Shown here one piece after another: positions 25,504 through 37,500 of a stretch of 64,000 nucleotides of DNA. The position numbers and the translations under genes were made by a program. How positions within the stretch are numbered: the stretch's first letter is position 1; every line of letters starts with the position of its first letter. The notes under the pieces were generated by a model, which ran no database searches, was not told where the DNA came from, and saw nothing but the letters and a program-made list of their open reading frames with translations. Source of the stretch: Taenia hydatigena (Eukaryota; Platyhelminthes; Cestoda; Cyclophyllidea; Taeniidae); NCBI GenBank assembly GCA_036345935.2, contig JADWOT020000001.1:21881187-21945186 (forward strand), read 5' to 3'.

Positions 25504-28500
25504 ATCAAGTCTGGTGATTTCCTTTGGTCGAAATACCACCTACGACATCGACTTTAAAAATCACTTTTCGCCCTTCATCGCCTCGCACTATCACGAGGAT
25601 CCGGGGAGGTTCAGCGAAGCACTGGATCAAATTACCCGTGCTCGATCGGTAAGTATGCCAAATTGGCGTTTTGATTCAATGGAAAGTGTCATTTTAAGAA
25701 CAAGATCTACACCTTTGTAGCCCACTTCCATCCAATCTTTACCTCACCAACGGGGGCCTCAGTTACCTTGCAAAGGACCAGCCATTTCCACTCTCTTTCA
25801 TTATTCTAGACAAAAAACCACTCGCTTTGAGATTAGGGCAGTAAAATTGGGATGCTTGATTCGCTACCGCTTGCTACATTTTAGGGTTTAAGCTGGCGTG
25901 AATGCCTCCCTATCCATTGCGATGTGGTTATCTAGGGGCGCTTACATGAATTTCTTTTTTCTGGATAATTTTTGGCCATCACAGCAGAGTCGCTACTCTG
26001 TGGTCGCCCTCAACTCGCAGCATTTGACTTTCCTTTGGCAAGAAATACGGTCGTCACAGTTTCTACCCACGGTGCAATGAATGTGGACAGATAGGGAAAG
26101 CTAATCCATCCGGTCCTGCGGCCAGTCCCGCAATGCAGTACTTTTTTGAAGGTCTTTATTACTCACTTTGCCAGCTGAATTAGTCTCTGGCCGTGCGGGC
26201 TTGCAAAACGACGACAGACGCAATGGCACTTCGAGGCCATGCTGGTCGTGTGAGGGTGAGGGAGGGTAATCTTACCAGAACAATAGAAGGTGTCCTGTCA
26301 ACGCGCTGTTCAGTCGGTGGTCTAACAATGACTCTCGGCTCCTAGATGCAGGAAAATGAGTTCATTCTAACACCTCGAAAGGAGGCTTTCGTTGATCATA
26401 TTTGTTTGTTGGGTGCGCTCTCTTGCCATAACCAACAAGGCAAAATCCCCTCTAGAGATGAGGGATCACAAACCAAACACTTTTAGCGAATAACGTTGCA
26501 CAGAGAGTGAAGATTTGCATCTTGTCGCATCAATATGAAACTGTCATACCCGACTCACCACTGTGCCAATGTCAGCTCACATAGGCGCTAGTTTTACTTT
26601 TTGTAGGAAGCTGCGTGTCCTCAGAGGTCAGAAAGTGGGCTCCGTGCTATCAGAACTTACTATGGCCTACTCACTGCAATCGAACAACGATTCTTTGACG
26701 CGTCCAATTGCCGTAAATTATTCTTTCAATGGCAAGTTGACCTCATTCATGGGCTTCAGCAGGTACTCTAAGTAGACTGTCTGTTGTTCGAGTGGTTCCT
26801 CAAACGCATTTCTTCTTGCTTAAAACTACTTCCTTTACCTTCGCTCCAAATACTTTTTTATTGGAAATGAAGTGGATTTAAAGCTGCTATTCGTATCCTT
26901 ATGATAACAAGGAAGGTAGAATGAATGAAACGTACGATTGGAGCTCATGCGTTCTTCAGACGTGAGTACATCAACCTGCGATGCCGTGGCTCCATTACAT
27001 TCCTTCGCAAAGATGTTAGCATAGGGCTTACCGCGACTAGTCGTTTAATTGCTCCTTCCCCTCAAACAAGAGCCATTCGTTTTTGTGAATTGCTGTTTTA
27101 AAAAAGGCTTGAGGCAATTCTTTGTCACTCTTGGGGGGAAAGCCAACGAAATTTCATCCCACCGGAAGCTTGAAGAGATCGCAATCAAAAGTGTGTTTGT
27201 TTTTTTTGCTTTGTGTTAGTAATTTAAGTGGTTTAGACTCACCTTTGAGCGTGTGCATCTATTGCCTCACCGCCACGGACAACTCTGGTGTGGTGCTTGC
27301 TTGGAGAGGATTTACTGATACATCCAACCATTCCCACCGCCATCTGCACTCAGTGTGTCTGCTCAATGACTCGCATTTGTAGTGACATCCTGTGGTTAAA
27401 TTAGGGTCCATGTTCACCTTCTTCCACCTTTTCGAGCCACGTGGATCGGTGGTCGAAAGTGGAGTGTTTAAGATCATATGCGAGTTGCGGGCTTGACTTC
27501 GCCTCTCCCTTCAGACTGCTTGTTTCGTCTGCAATTCTATGGTAGATTGTGCGTCGATTTTTCAAGAGTAAACATTCTGGGTGGTGAAATTGCGCTGGAC
27601 TTACTGCCTTTCAAATCACCTCAATGCTTTACACCTCCTAATGTCTTTTATGGCTCTCCGATGGTTTTGAGCCCTTGTTCAAAGGATTATCCTCGCCACA
27701 CTCTGTTGCATGGATGCATCCTGAGTAAGGGTGCTTGCGCAGCAGAAGCCTTGGATGTTTTGATGCAATATTAGACTACGAACAGTACTAATCACTGCAT
27801 TCAACATCACCAGCGCCTTCATAGTTACTTTTTCAAACCTGTAAAGCGACTACCGTACTTAACTTGAAGACTCGTCCTGCCGACATGAGGATCCTCGCTA
27901 CAACACGTGCTCACCACGCAGTTCCTCCCCAAGAACATTGGGGTTTTTATGAGACAGGAGGCACAACTTCCGCATGGATAGGCGAGTGGACCACAAAGTG
28001 GATTAACGCAAACAAGGCTTCAAGGTGTCGCGACGGTGATCGAGTCGTTCAAGAATTGATAGTTTTGAACCATCAGAAATGCCACATTCTGCTTATAATC
28101 ACTGGCAAACATGGAAAGCTTCTGAGCACACAATTTATTAGGATGGATTTTGAGGATTAAAGTCAGTTTGCTTGATTCACAGGTGCTTCAGAAGGCCACA
28201 GCTGCCTTAATCACTATCCCTGAGGGCTTGACACATGTGGTTTGCATTCTTCAGGTTCTGCTTCCTTCGGAAGAGCCATTTAGCAATTCTCTTCGCTCTA
28301 ATTTGAAGTGCATTAGAAAGGGAAAGAGGCCTTTAGTAGGAATGAAATCGTGATGCCTCAAAAATTCTGTTCATTTTCCGACCACCTCTTTTCGTAGTGA
28401 TAGCCTCTTCAGTGCATCTAATTGCTATCCACTTTGTAGGAACGACATATTTACTGGAGACCAGGTATATCTACGACCTCTGCCATTCGAAAAAGCCTCG

Positions 28501-31500
28501 TTCATCTTCAACTATGCCGCTCTCTGCTCACAGATTGCCACTGATTGTGTACGTTCCTTGCAATTTCTCGCCAATATTCAAGTTTTGGCATCCATGAGCT
28601 TGGAAATGTGGCAGCGCCTAATTCCGCTCTGTGGGCACAGCATTCAAACTTCTAGCTCTTTACATTTTCAATTGTCCTTTAATTGTGGTGAGCTCATCGG
28701 TAGTTTTATCCTACCTACCTTCCATCGGTCGATATGGAAAAAGTTCTGTTCCCCTCTTTCATCCTCCTCCTCCTCCTCCTCCTCCTCCTCCTCCTCCTCC
28801 TCCTCCTCCTCCCCTCCTCCCTCCTCCTCCTCCTCCTCCTCCTCCTCCTCCTCCTCCTCCTCCTCCTCCTCCTCCTCCTCCTCCTCCTCCTCCTCCCTCT
28901 CCTCCTCCTCCTCCTCTCCTCCTCCTCCTCCTCTCCTCCTCCTCCTCCTCCTCCTCCTCCTCCTCTCCTCCTCCTCCTCCTCCTCCTCTCTCCTCCTCCT
29001 CCTCCTCCTCCTCCTCCTCCTCTCCTCCTCCTCCTCCTCCTCCTCCTCCTCCTCCTCCTCCTCCTCCTCCTCTCCTCCTCCTCCTCCTCCTCCTCCTCCT
29101 CCTCCTCCTCCTCCTCCTCCTCCTCCTCCTCCTCCTCCTCCTCCTCCTCCTCCTCCTCCTCCTCTCTCTTCCCCCTCTTCCTCCTCTTCCTCTTCCTTCT
29201 CCTCAACACTCTGCAGAGGCAGATTGATGAGTGGACAAGCATAAATACACACCTATATACCAGATAGGATTTTCACGTAATAGAAGATTTTAAGGGGAGA
29301 TGTTGCGTCCTGAGTCTCTTTTGATAGCGTAAGAGGGCACGATGCTGAGGCCTGTGCTATGGCCCAGAGGTGATGCCGCTTAGCGGAAGGCTAAAGGTAG
29401 AAGCTCTAAGTGCTCAACAGTTTAAAGAGTAGCGTTTAATAGATAATTAGAGCTCTCATTTTGAGCGTCGTCTATGGCGTTTTACTCGGGCGATCGTCCG
29501 TGTGGGCCACCACCTCGTAGTCGATGCCTTGAAAAGGAAGAACACCCAGCCCTCGACTTTTACTAAAGTTGGTGAAACATGGTACCGCAACGCTGCAAGT
29601 CTGTCTTCCTAATCGCACTGTTAGTGAGGTTTTCTCCTCAAAGACGTGTGTATTCTTTGGAGAGGGAATATGTAGGTCGTCAAGCATGTCCATCGCTAGT
29701 CGAAGGGACACTGGCCCAAAAGCAGAGACATTTACTAAAGGTCGGAATTAAGTGAATTTCCGTGTGGCAAGGTTTTACGCCCAATCCCTTTCGTCTCGTT
29801 GTTCTCACCTTAGCGCTGTCCAGATTATCTGTCCAGATTCCATTCATCTGGTAAGGAGGCGGAGGTAGTGGCATTTGCCGAAGGTGGGCGACGCATTCCA
29901 TCCTCCTGCTAAGAGTCTCCCTGTGTTCCTCTTGCAGCGCCCTAAAATTTAATATTTGGCAGCAGAAATAAGGAAGGAGTTCCTTTGAGGAGATATAAAA
30001 CGAGGCTGCATGTTATGCACCAAGACCAAACGTCCCCTCCGACTAGGAGCTCTTATTATCCGTAGGCAACCAAAACTTTTGTTCAATTTAACATGAATAC
30101 TCGAACGCTTTGGACCTGTTCGTAGACTATTTTTTGAAGAGATGACTTCTGAGTTGGGCAGTGGGACTCAATGTCGCGTATGGTAACACGGATTGTCTAT
30201 GGCAGAAGACCTGGAATGGCTGAGACCTGTGGAAATTGTGTTTGTGTTTAGTTTCATTAAACGAAATACATTCCTGATGGATAAAAAAGGCTAAAGCCAC
30301 TTCACTCATACATTTGCGCTACTTTATAGGACACCGGATCCGAATATGGCTTGTTGCATCAGGTGCAGTGGTTTTTGCAGGCCCGCGCTAACCTCGAGGT
30401 GTTGCTCAACCGCTTTCCTCATGCACTCAATTGGGGCATGAACCCCAAACTCCTTGAATTCCTTATGCGAATCATGCAGGTCAGCTGCCTTTCTTCTCCA
30501 CCTCCTCTTCCACACTCTCTCCATCCACCCACCTATTCAAACTGTCTCAGCTAAATTCTTCTTCAAGTTGCAGGCACAGGAGTCGATGCTTGCGCGAGAA
30601 ATGCTCGAGTGTGGAAATGGTAGTGAATTTACGAAATTGGTCAAGTATATCGGTGGCGCAAGTCTTGTAAGTCATTCTTCGTGTTGAGGTTTAAAGAATG
30701 GTGTTTTGAAGCTCAGCACAACTTTCACCGAATTAATCTGCCATCCACAACCCAATTGCTGCCTTCACATTTATTCTGACAAAGCATAGTAGTGGAGTTG
30801 GAGTATATGGAACTCAAATAAGTCAATTTTTGGGTTAAGTTGGAAGGCGCGCTGCTTTGCCATAGTGCATTCGTCTATCGCTATGCGTTACCGACTACTT
30901 TTTGCATCAGCTAACTTTCGTCAGTCCATGAAATGCTCTAGTGCTTCAAGTTGAGCATTACCCGATTCGTTGATGCCACGTCAGATCACTAAAACACCTT
31001 GGTTGTGGTGGACGGTGGTTTCCCTAGACAGACTTGAGAGAGTAGTGCAGTAGGCAAGGCGTGTGATCCGTAGTTTTCAAGGTGACCTTATGTCAAGTTG
31101 TCAATCAGACGAAGCGCATGGAGAATTTATTTGCCGCGCAACAAATGGGCGTCCACGGCACATGGCTTTCTACTGCCAACGCTAGCACTACTGCTGTACT
31201 CGGATTATCCCTGAAGGCACCGTGTGAATTATCAACCGGGAAGTCCATTGTGGAAGGAGGAAGTGGACACATGCAAAGTAGACAGAGACTCAAGCCACTA
31301 ATGTTTCCCTCCTTTTCCTGCTTACAGTTGAGCGAAGGCTACGGCGAGTTGGCTTTACCAACAGCGTCCGACTGCGACACAGAAGTGACTACGGTCGTCC
31401 CCTCCTATTGGCTGGAACTGCTGAAGGTGAAGTCACAGTACTATCAGGCGCAAATCAACCACAAACTCGCCATCATTCTGCTTTGCCTGGCTGCCGAAGG

Positions 31501-34500
31501 AAAAGTGCCCGGTGCTGGACCAGTCAAGCTGAAGCCCTATTCAGAAGACGTCTTTCTTGAAGCCAAAGTCGCTTGGCAACTAAGTAGGTGGCTGTCTTCT
31601 CAACTGGTTTTGCCCTTTGTGTCTACTGTGGTATAGCGCAAAAGAATGTTTAAACTCTGGAAAGTGAATTTGGCTCGATTTTGGTGATTAATTGTGGACG
31701 GAAGGAGAAGTTGTTGTTAGTGATAACCACTACAAAAGGCAAAAGTCCTATTTTAACTACCAACTCTGCATTTGATGTTTATCAGGGAGTATTTCAACCT
31801 TAATGTAAACAAACTAGAATGCTTATTTCTGAAATTCTCTGTTGACTTTAGACGAGCTGTTCACAATGCTAAAGCCCTGCGTTAAACTGCATCGACGCCT
31901 CCGTCTCCAGCAGCACAGAAGCAGGTCTTTAATGAATGTATTGGTCACCATAGATGCTGAAGCATCCAGTCGCCCTTGCGTTGGTTTAAATCGAGGCAAG
32001 TTGCGTGGCAAGTCGAGCAAATTTGAACCATTTAAAAAACTCCTTTTTTCCATTATTGCCCAACCCTTAATATCATCACCAAAGACAACTCTAGAATCAT
32101 TCAAATTGACGCTCTCCTTTCATGGCAAAGCACCCTGTGATTGTTTTTCGCTTCCACTCTACTCTCCCATCTTCTCTACTCATCTTGCACATCAGCAGGT
32201 TAACTTGTAGGGCTGAATTCGTCTGCATACTTCTAACTGCCTGTCACGATACACACTCTGCATTGACTCCTCGAGCGTTTAATCCTTCGCCTTCGGTGAT
32301 GACTCCATAGTGCCCACCATTCTTACAGATGCGCTTTCTTTCCCCTGTGCCATTTCACCATTCACCGCCATTCCCCACACTGTCAATGTGTTTAATTACG
32401 AAGGGGACTGCTGTGCTGTAGACTGGGAAGACCCAGTGCAAGATCAGCGTATGCTGCCACCCTCATTGCCACAAATGCCGCACCTTCCACCACCATGTAA
32501 CCAATTGTCACAGCCTTGCTCATAGGTAGACTTTGATGAGTTGGCATTCGAGGCCTTTGTTAACGTGATGATGCCCTCTATGAGGAATCGCTGCTGCGTA
32601 ACTGCATGAACCATAACCATTACCACCATTATGACCACAGCCACCATCCACACCCGCTACCTCCACGTCATCTCGCTATCAACGTCGTGGAGTGTCTTGT
32701 AAACTAGTTAAAATTGCACTCCTCTACTCTTGGCAGACGGTTTTACAACCCACTTTTTTCCTTCATCACTGGCAACAGGTTCAGCTGATGTGACTTCATT
32801 TCGCTGCCGTGCCTTCTCAGAAGTGGCCAAACCTGAGCTGGATTCGGTGGATTGTGGTGGAAGGGAACTGGAGGAAGAAGAGATGGCTCCGCCCTCCAAT
32901 CGCAAGGATGCCCACCTCCTCGGACAGCTCTGCCTGATTGGTGCGTTGTACTGGGCACGACAAACTCTCCGTACCATTGAAAAGTCCTCCAAACTCAAGC
33001 GCGAAGCAAAGTTCAAGAACTTTGTTGACAAATGCGCGAAAATGTGCGTTGTTTTTTGATGCCAACTTGCATGCAATCAGTGTGATTGTCTAAGCTACCT
33101 CCTTAAGCACCTATGAGCAACGAAAAGCTGAAATTGACTTTGCTGGGTAGTGTTGGGTAGAGGAATATAGACATTAAGCTCACGCATGTTCCTCCTCCTG
33201 GGTAGCGAGTACGGTCAGTGAGTCACGAGGTTCGCTTTCACTTTCCGTTTCTTGTCTAAAAGGCGCAAACAAACTTACATCATGGAAGTATTCTTAGGCC
33301 TTTATGATCCTTCGCCCATTGCTGAACCTGTCTGCTTCCTTTGATCCATTTGCAGTGGAAATAAGCATGCCTAAAACGCTCGCAAAATTTGGTGCTTTTG
33401 TTAACCTTGTGTTTAAGGTGGGCGGAACAGCTGCACTGCATAATGAGGAGTAAGAGCAGCTCCAACACAGGTACCGAGCCACCATCTTCAAGCCAACCCT
33501 CCTGGAGCGCGAACCTTGCAGCTATCACCTTGACCACCTCCACTGCAAGAAGGGGTTCATTAAGGACTGCAATTGCAGCACAGGAGGTGGAAGGAAATCC
33601 TTGGATGGTGCCGACCTTTTTGCCCACCGAAATCGAGTTGCCCGCGGCTAAGGGTTGCAATGTGTTTACGAGTGCGGAAAATATGTTACCAGAAAGCGAA
33701 GATCCCTTCCTAGAGCTAGGACCTTTGACGTGCTTCAATGCCCGAAACAAATGGTCGATGCCCTATACGGTGCAGTTGGTTCGAGATGAACTAGTGGATT
33801 ATGGCTTCAGCGTTCGAGGTGAGAGGAGGCTTTATGTTGAACAATGTGATGATGTTGGGGTAATAGGTTACGATTGAATTGGCCGCGCGCCTTATCACTG
33901 TTAGAAGCACCTATTTGCTCATTCTGTGTTGAATGTGAATGCGGCAGCAAGTGAAACTGTAGATGTAGATTCCACTTCATTGGGATAATGTAGGTGCATA
34001 TTTGATGCAAATGGTTTCTTGGATAAGAATGTTTCTTCAAACGACGGGGCGTAGATGAAGTAAGGAATGAAATCCCTTTTTTGCGCCAAGCTACAATCCA
34101 TCTTTGTACCACCACCGTAACCCTTACTACAGGCAATGGCCCAGTGGAGATCACTGACGTGGAAGAGGATAGTCCGGCCCATAGAAATGGGATGAGCGAG
34201 GGTGATCTCGTGGTGAGTATCAATGGCATGGACGCGCGCTTCATGACACTGGACCAAGCGGTTGTGGCAATCCGTTTTGGCGCTGAAGGCTTCGGCCAGG
34301 CAAACACAGCCCGAGTTGAGGCTGCTACTGATATCAATGATGGGAAAAGTGGCGCAAATGGGAGGAGTGTGAACCTTGCCACCTTCCCTCCTAGAGTGGA
34401 CATTGTCATCCTCACTCTGATCCGCCCCCTTTCCGCTGCCGCTAAACCAACCACTTTTAAGGTGAGCACCTCTATTGACACTTGGATGGGACGCCTGGTT

Positions 34501-34524
34501 AATTGGCTGTGCCTCAAAAAATAG
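25504..34524 (+). CDS. RHPN: Rhophilin-like BRO1-PDZ protein, multi-exon, 5' end incomplete
   Basis: Exons that fit in phase: 25504-25648, 25985-26037 (weaker), 28440-28548, 30330-30479, 30574-30666, 31328-31583, 32737-33043, 33418-33818, 34133-34524. Translations follow vertebrate rhophilin in order. The BRO1 start has YDIDFKNHFSPFIASHYHED. Then come LPFEKASFIFNYAALCSQ, AQESMLAREM, a helix with PSYWLELLKVKSQYYQAQ, and LELGPLTCFNARNKW just before the PDZ. The PDZ spans the last two exons: carboxylate loop DYGFSV (GLGF equivalent), then DSPAHRNGMSEGDLVVSING. Rhophilins are Rho-binding scaffolds linked to actin organisation. About 20 BRO1 residues after the first exon were not found, and the HR1 Rho-binding part is uncertain. 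The 25985-26037 exon would need a GC donor at 26038. The stop at 34522-34524 is reached by reading through a possible donor at 34462, so the C-terminus could differ. Confidence 0.82.
28762..29206 (+). repeat. Long (TCC)n polypyrimidine microsatellite
   Basis: About 0.45 kb of almost pure TCC/CCT repeats, with rare CTC or CCCTCC phase slips, ends in a CT-rich tail. It lies in the rhophilin intron between exons 28440-28548 and 30330-30479, with the pyrimidine strand on the coding strand. Long Ser/Pro/Leu ORFs on + and Glu/Gly/Arg ORFs on - across it are artefacts of the repeat. Such mirror-symmetric homopurine-homopyrimidine DNA can form triplex (H-DNA) and is length-unstable. The assembled length may not be the true length. 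Confidence 0.97.
30752..31165 (+). repeat. Dispersed repeat, near-identical to 49366-49769
   Basis: About 0.4 kb shared with 49366-49769. I count roughly a dozen and a half differences, nearly all in the first two thirds; the last 150 bases are almost identical. Both copies break off after ggcacatgg. This one sits in the rhophilin intron before exon 31328-31583. The + ORF that starts at 31082 is partly repeat and runs into that exon by chance. No terminal repeats or transposase were recognised, so the element class is unknown. Confidence 0.88.
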
Positions 34525-37500
34525 AACCTAAGTAATCCAAGCAGGAGGAAATCCTCTCATTAACTTATCGGAGGATTTCAAAATGTGTAAAGATTCCAAT
34601 TCAAATGGAGAAACTGGAAGCCCTGCGTTGACTAACGATTGCCGCATTCGTTGTACTGGGATAAGTTGAAACACCGTTACTCGAGACAGCACGTACGGGT
34701 GGTGGAGGCGGTGGTGTACAACTTTTACTCCTTCATCCTGGCTGCGGTCAGTTCCTTTTCAAGCACATTAATTGGTGACGAAAATTTCGTATTCTAGACA
34801 CACGATTAGCATCAGCGTCTTACGTTTCAACAGCCCTTTTGCCTCCAAAAGCTTATTTATTTTTGTTGAGGCACATTGTCTCCTAGGCGATTGTCTTTTG
34901 AGTCGACTCTTTCGTTGCTCTTCTTTAGGCAGATTTTGACTATGTGCCTTTGCATACAGCCGCTCTATACGAGATTGTTGTTTGATTTGAAGTCGGACTA
35001 CCAACGTCATAATAAACAACCGTCTTTTGGGATGATATTGGTCTACTGAGAGTTCTTTTCAGTAGTATGCGGTCAGAATTACTATAAAAGTGTAGAGCGC
35101 TCGCGCATCTTTAATTGTCATTTCGCCTCAAACTGTCGACACATCAGAAGTCCTTTGCACTTGAGTTCACGTTGTTTCTTGAGGGTTTTGGAGGTAGCAG
35201 TGACTTGTGTCAGTGAAATTGAAGAGCTGACCAAGGTAAATGCATCGAACACGGCGTTGAGCATGTGCTATTAGCGTGACGGTTGTACAGACTGGAATCG
35301 GTTTCGATGGGGCCATGTTGAGTCTCTCGAAATTGTGACTACATTTGCGGACTGTTTTTCGCCACCTATGAAAAATGGGACGTTGAGCCCACCAAGTTCA
35401 GAGCCTCTTTTGGGATCGGTGCTCACATTCATGAAAGCTGGCAATGCAGATGTTTGACGCTGGTTGGGACGGAGAAAGTGGTTGTCACATATACGTGACA
35501 GTGGTAGAGAGCGTCATCTCGAATGCGTGCTTGCTTTGCATTGAATTGCATACTCCATACCTATACAGCTTATGCCACCGACGTGTAAGTGTCGTTAGCA
35601 ACATTTCATCACCCCTTCCTTTTCAACATTTGTTCTTCCCCCAAGGGATTTGGAACCACTTGTAATATCTACTTTTTTTGCTCAGCTTACTTCGGGGCAA
35701 AGGTCGTCTCCTCGATGCAGGTAAGGTGGAAGAAAATACCTTTTAACCAATCCACCTAACAAAAGCTGGTGCTGTAATGTGAGCTTGGAACGACTGTGTG
35801 ATCTCTGCCTAATCGTCAGCTTCAAAGAGCTACCATCGGCAGTCTCAGCGGGCAGTTTCGCACCAGTCATTCTGGTGTGGCGCCTGTTCTCATTATCATT
35901 GCTATACGATCTCCTCTCAATGTTGAATGCCACGCCTAACACCTCGTCTAATCAGTACTCTGTCTCATCCATCCTGCAGCATCCAGCAACTTAGGAACCG
36001 CCCAAGACTCAAGGGTAACGTCATACGGTGATTGGTCAAGATGGAAAGGCATTTGCTTTTCCTCTCAATTGTGGTGGGTCAGCATGTACTTCACCTTTGT
36101 CATGTGCCTTGGGAGGATCCACTCTTGTACTTGGCGCTTACGATGAGTGGCGTGCAAGTAGCGATCACCATTGGAAGGAGTGTTTGCCTCTTACTCCACT
36201 TCTTTGTGTCGACTTGGTCACCAGAATCGTGGACGGACCAAGTGCTCTCACATGACTCAGAGCGACGACTTGATGGACGCAGCAGTGGGTGCCAAGTGCA
36301 TCGAGGCTACTGCCAGGCAAACGCCCTTAATCAAGGCCCTAGGTAAAAGTGGTAGTGGTGTCGTTTTGTATGGATGAATACAACCCTCAAGTATATTCAG
36401 AACAGAAATGCTGTCGAGTTAGCAAAGAGTGTGAGCTTATCAGTAAAGAGCTGTCGACTGTACGTCTGTGATGAGTGAATTCGTTAGTCGTGTTGGGTTG
36501 CTGAGCGTTTACACAGGGTGCGTAAGACGACCGACTTGTAGTGTTGCCGTCCTTAGTGGGCTGCCGTCACGCCTGCCACTGAGGCCTGTTTGCTTTGAAG
36601 GCGATTCGACTAACACGACTGAGGTGCTTTCTTCGTCCAGTGAGACGCGAGAAGTGCTTGCTTCACCTCTCTCCTTTCTAACCAAATGTTGGCAGTAGAA
36701 TTGGTGTGTAAAGGGCCAAACTAATGACTAACACGAATCTAGCAGAGGTGGTGCATATAAACACATCCACTTTAGGTGTTAACGTGGCAATTTCAAGGCA
36801 CAATCATCGACAGGAAAAGAAGGTGAGGTAAGCTCTCCCTTGATGAGTTTCTAGTTACCAAAGAGGTGATTCGCGAGAAGGTTTTTGTGTTCCTTTTTTT
36901 CCATTGGGAAAACACAACTTTTCGGGTTGATTGCAACCACTTGACAGATCTTCCAACTGCTACTCTTCATCCGACGGACTGAGTTTCGGCCTTTCTTCAA
37001 AACTACGCGAGTACAATTCCATTCTGAGCGATTGCGGGGATTCTCTCTACATCTGTAATCAACCATTTGCGATCAACCTCCTCCCCTTCCACGATCGTCT
37101 TCCCCTTCTTTATATTTGCTTGCTGATTGCCGCTTTATTCGAACACGCAGTGCATCCAGCATGTCACATCGCATTACTCCGCGTCTTCCACCCACCCTTT
37201 TCACTCCTGCTGTTACACCTCACTTGTGCATTCATTACTTTAGCTCAATTGAAGATACCGGCTTCTCCATTCTAAATATAATTGTTTTTTTTTTTCAAAT
37301 ACTGCATTGGCTACGAAAACTGGATAGCTTCTGCATGAATTAAGTTGATAAGTGCTTAAGAACAATTTTGTGATGGACCTTGCCTGCTTTGGCGAAGTCA
37401 ATGTGGCAGCTGAGTTTCACCATCTTAAATTGATGGAGCAGTGGACCACACATTGGAACATGAGAGAAAATGTCTTTAAAAACCCCTGTGCTGTCTCATC

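Noticed and set aside
25898..25984. ORF segment AYMNFFFLDNFWPSQ as part of the BRO1 exon
   Set aside because: Phase does not match the preceding exon, and the T-rich stretch serves better as the polypyrimidine tract of the acceptor at 25983-25984.
28558..29267. Long poly-Ser, poly-Pro, poly-Leu, poly-Glu and poly-Gly ORFs on both strands
   Set aside because: All are translations of the (TCC)n microsatellite, and the surrounding sequence is intron.
31082..31327. Upstream half of the 184-codon ORF at 31082-31636
   Set aside because: 31082-31165 is dispersed repeat shared with 49 kb, and the true exon starts at the acceptor before 31328.
31852..31924. Candidate rhophilin exon reading ELFTMLKPCVKLHRR
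   Set aside because: Exons 31328-31583 and 32737-33043 already join in phase. Inserting this one breaks the frame.
33807..34517. 236-codon minus-strand ORF
   Set aside because: Antisense shadow of the PDZ exon, with no recognised domain.
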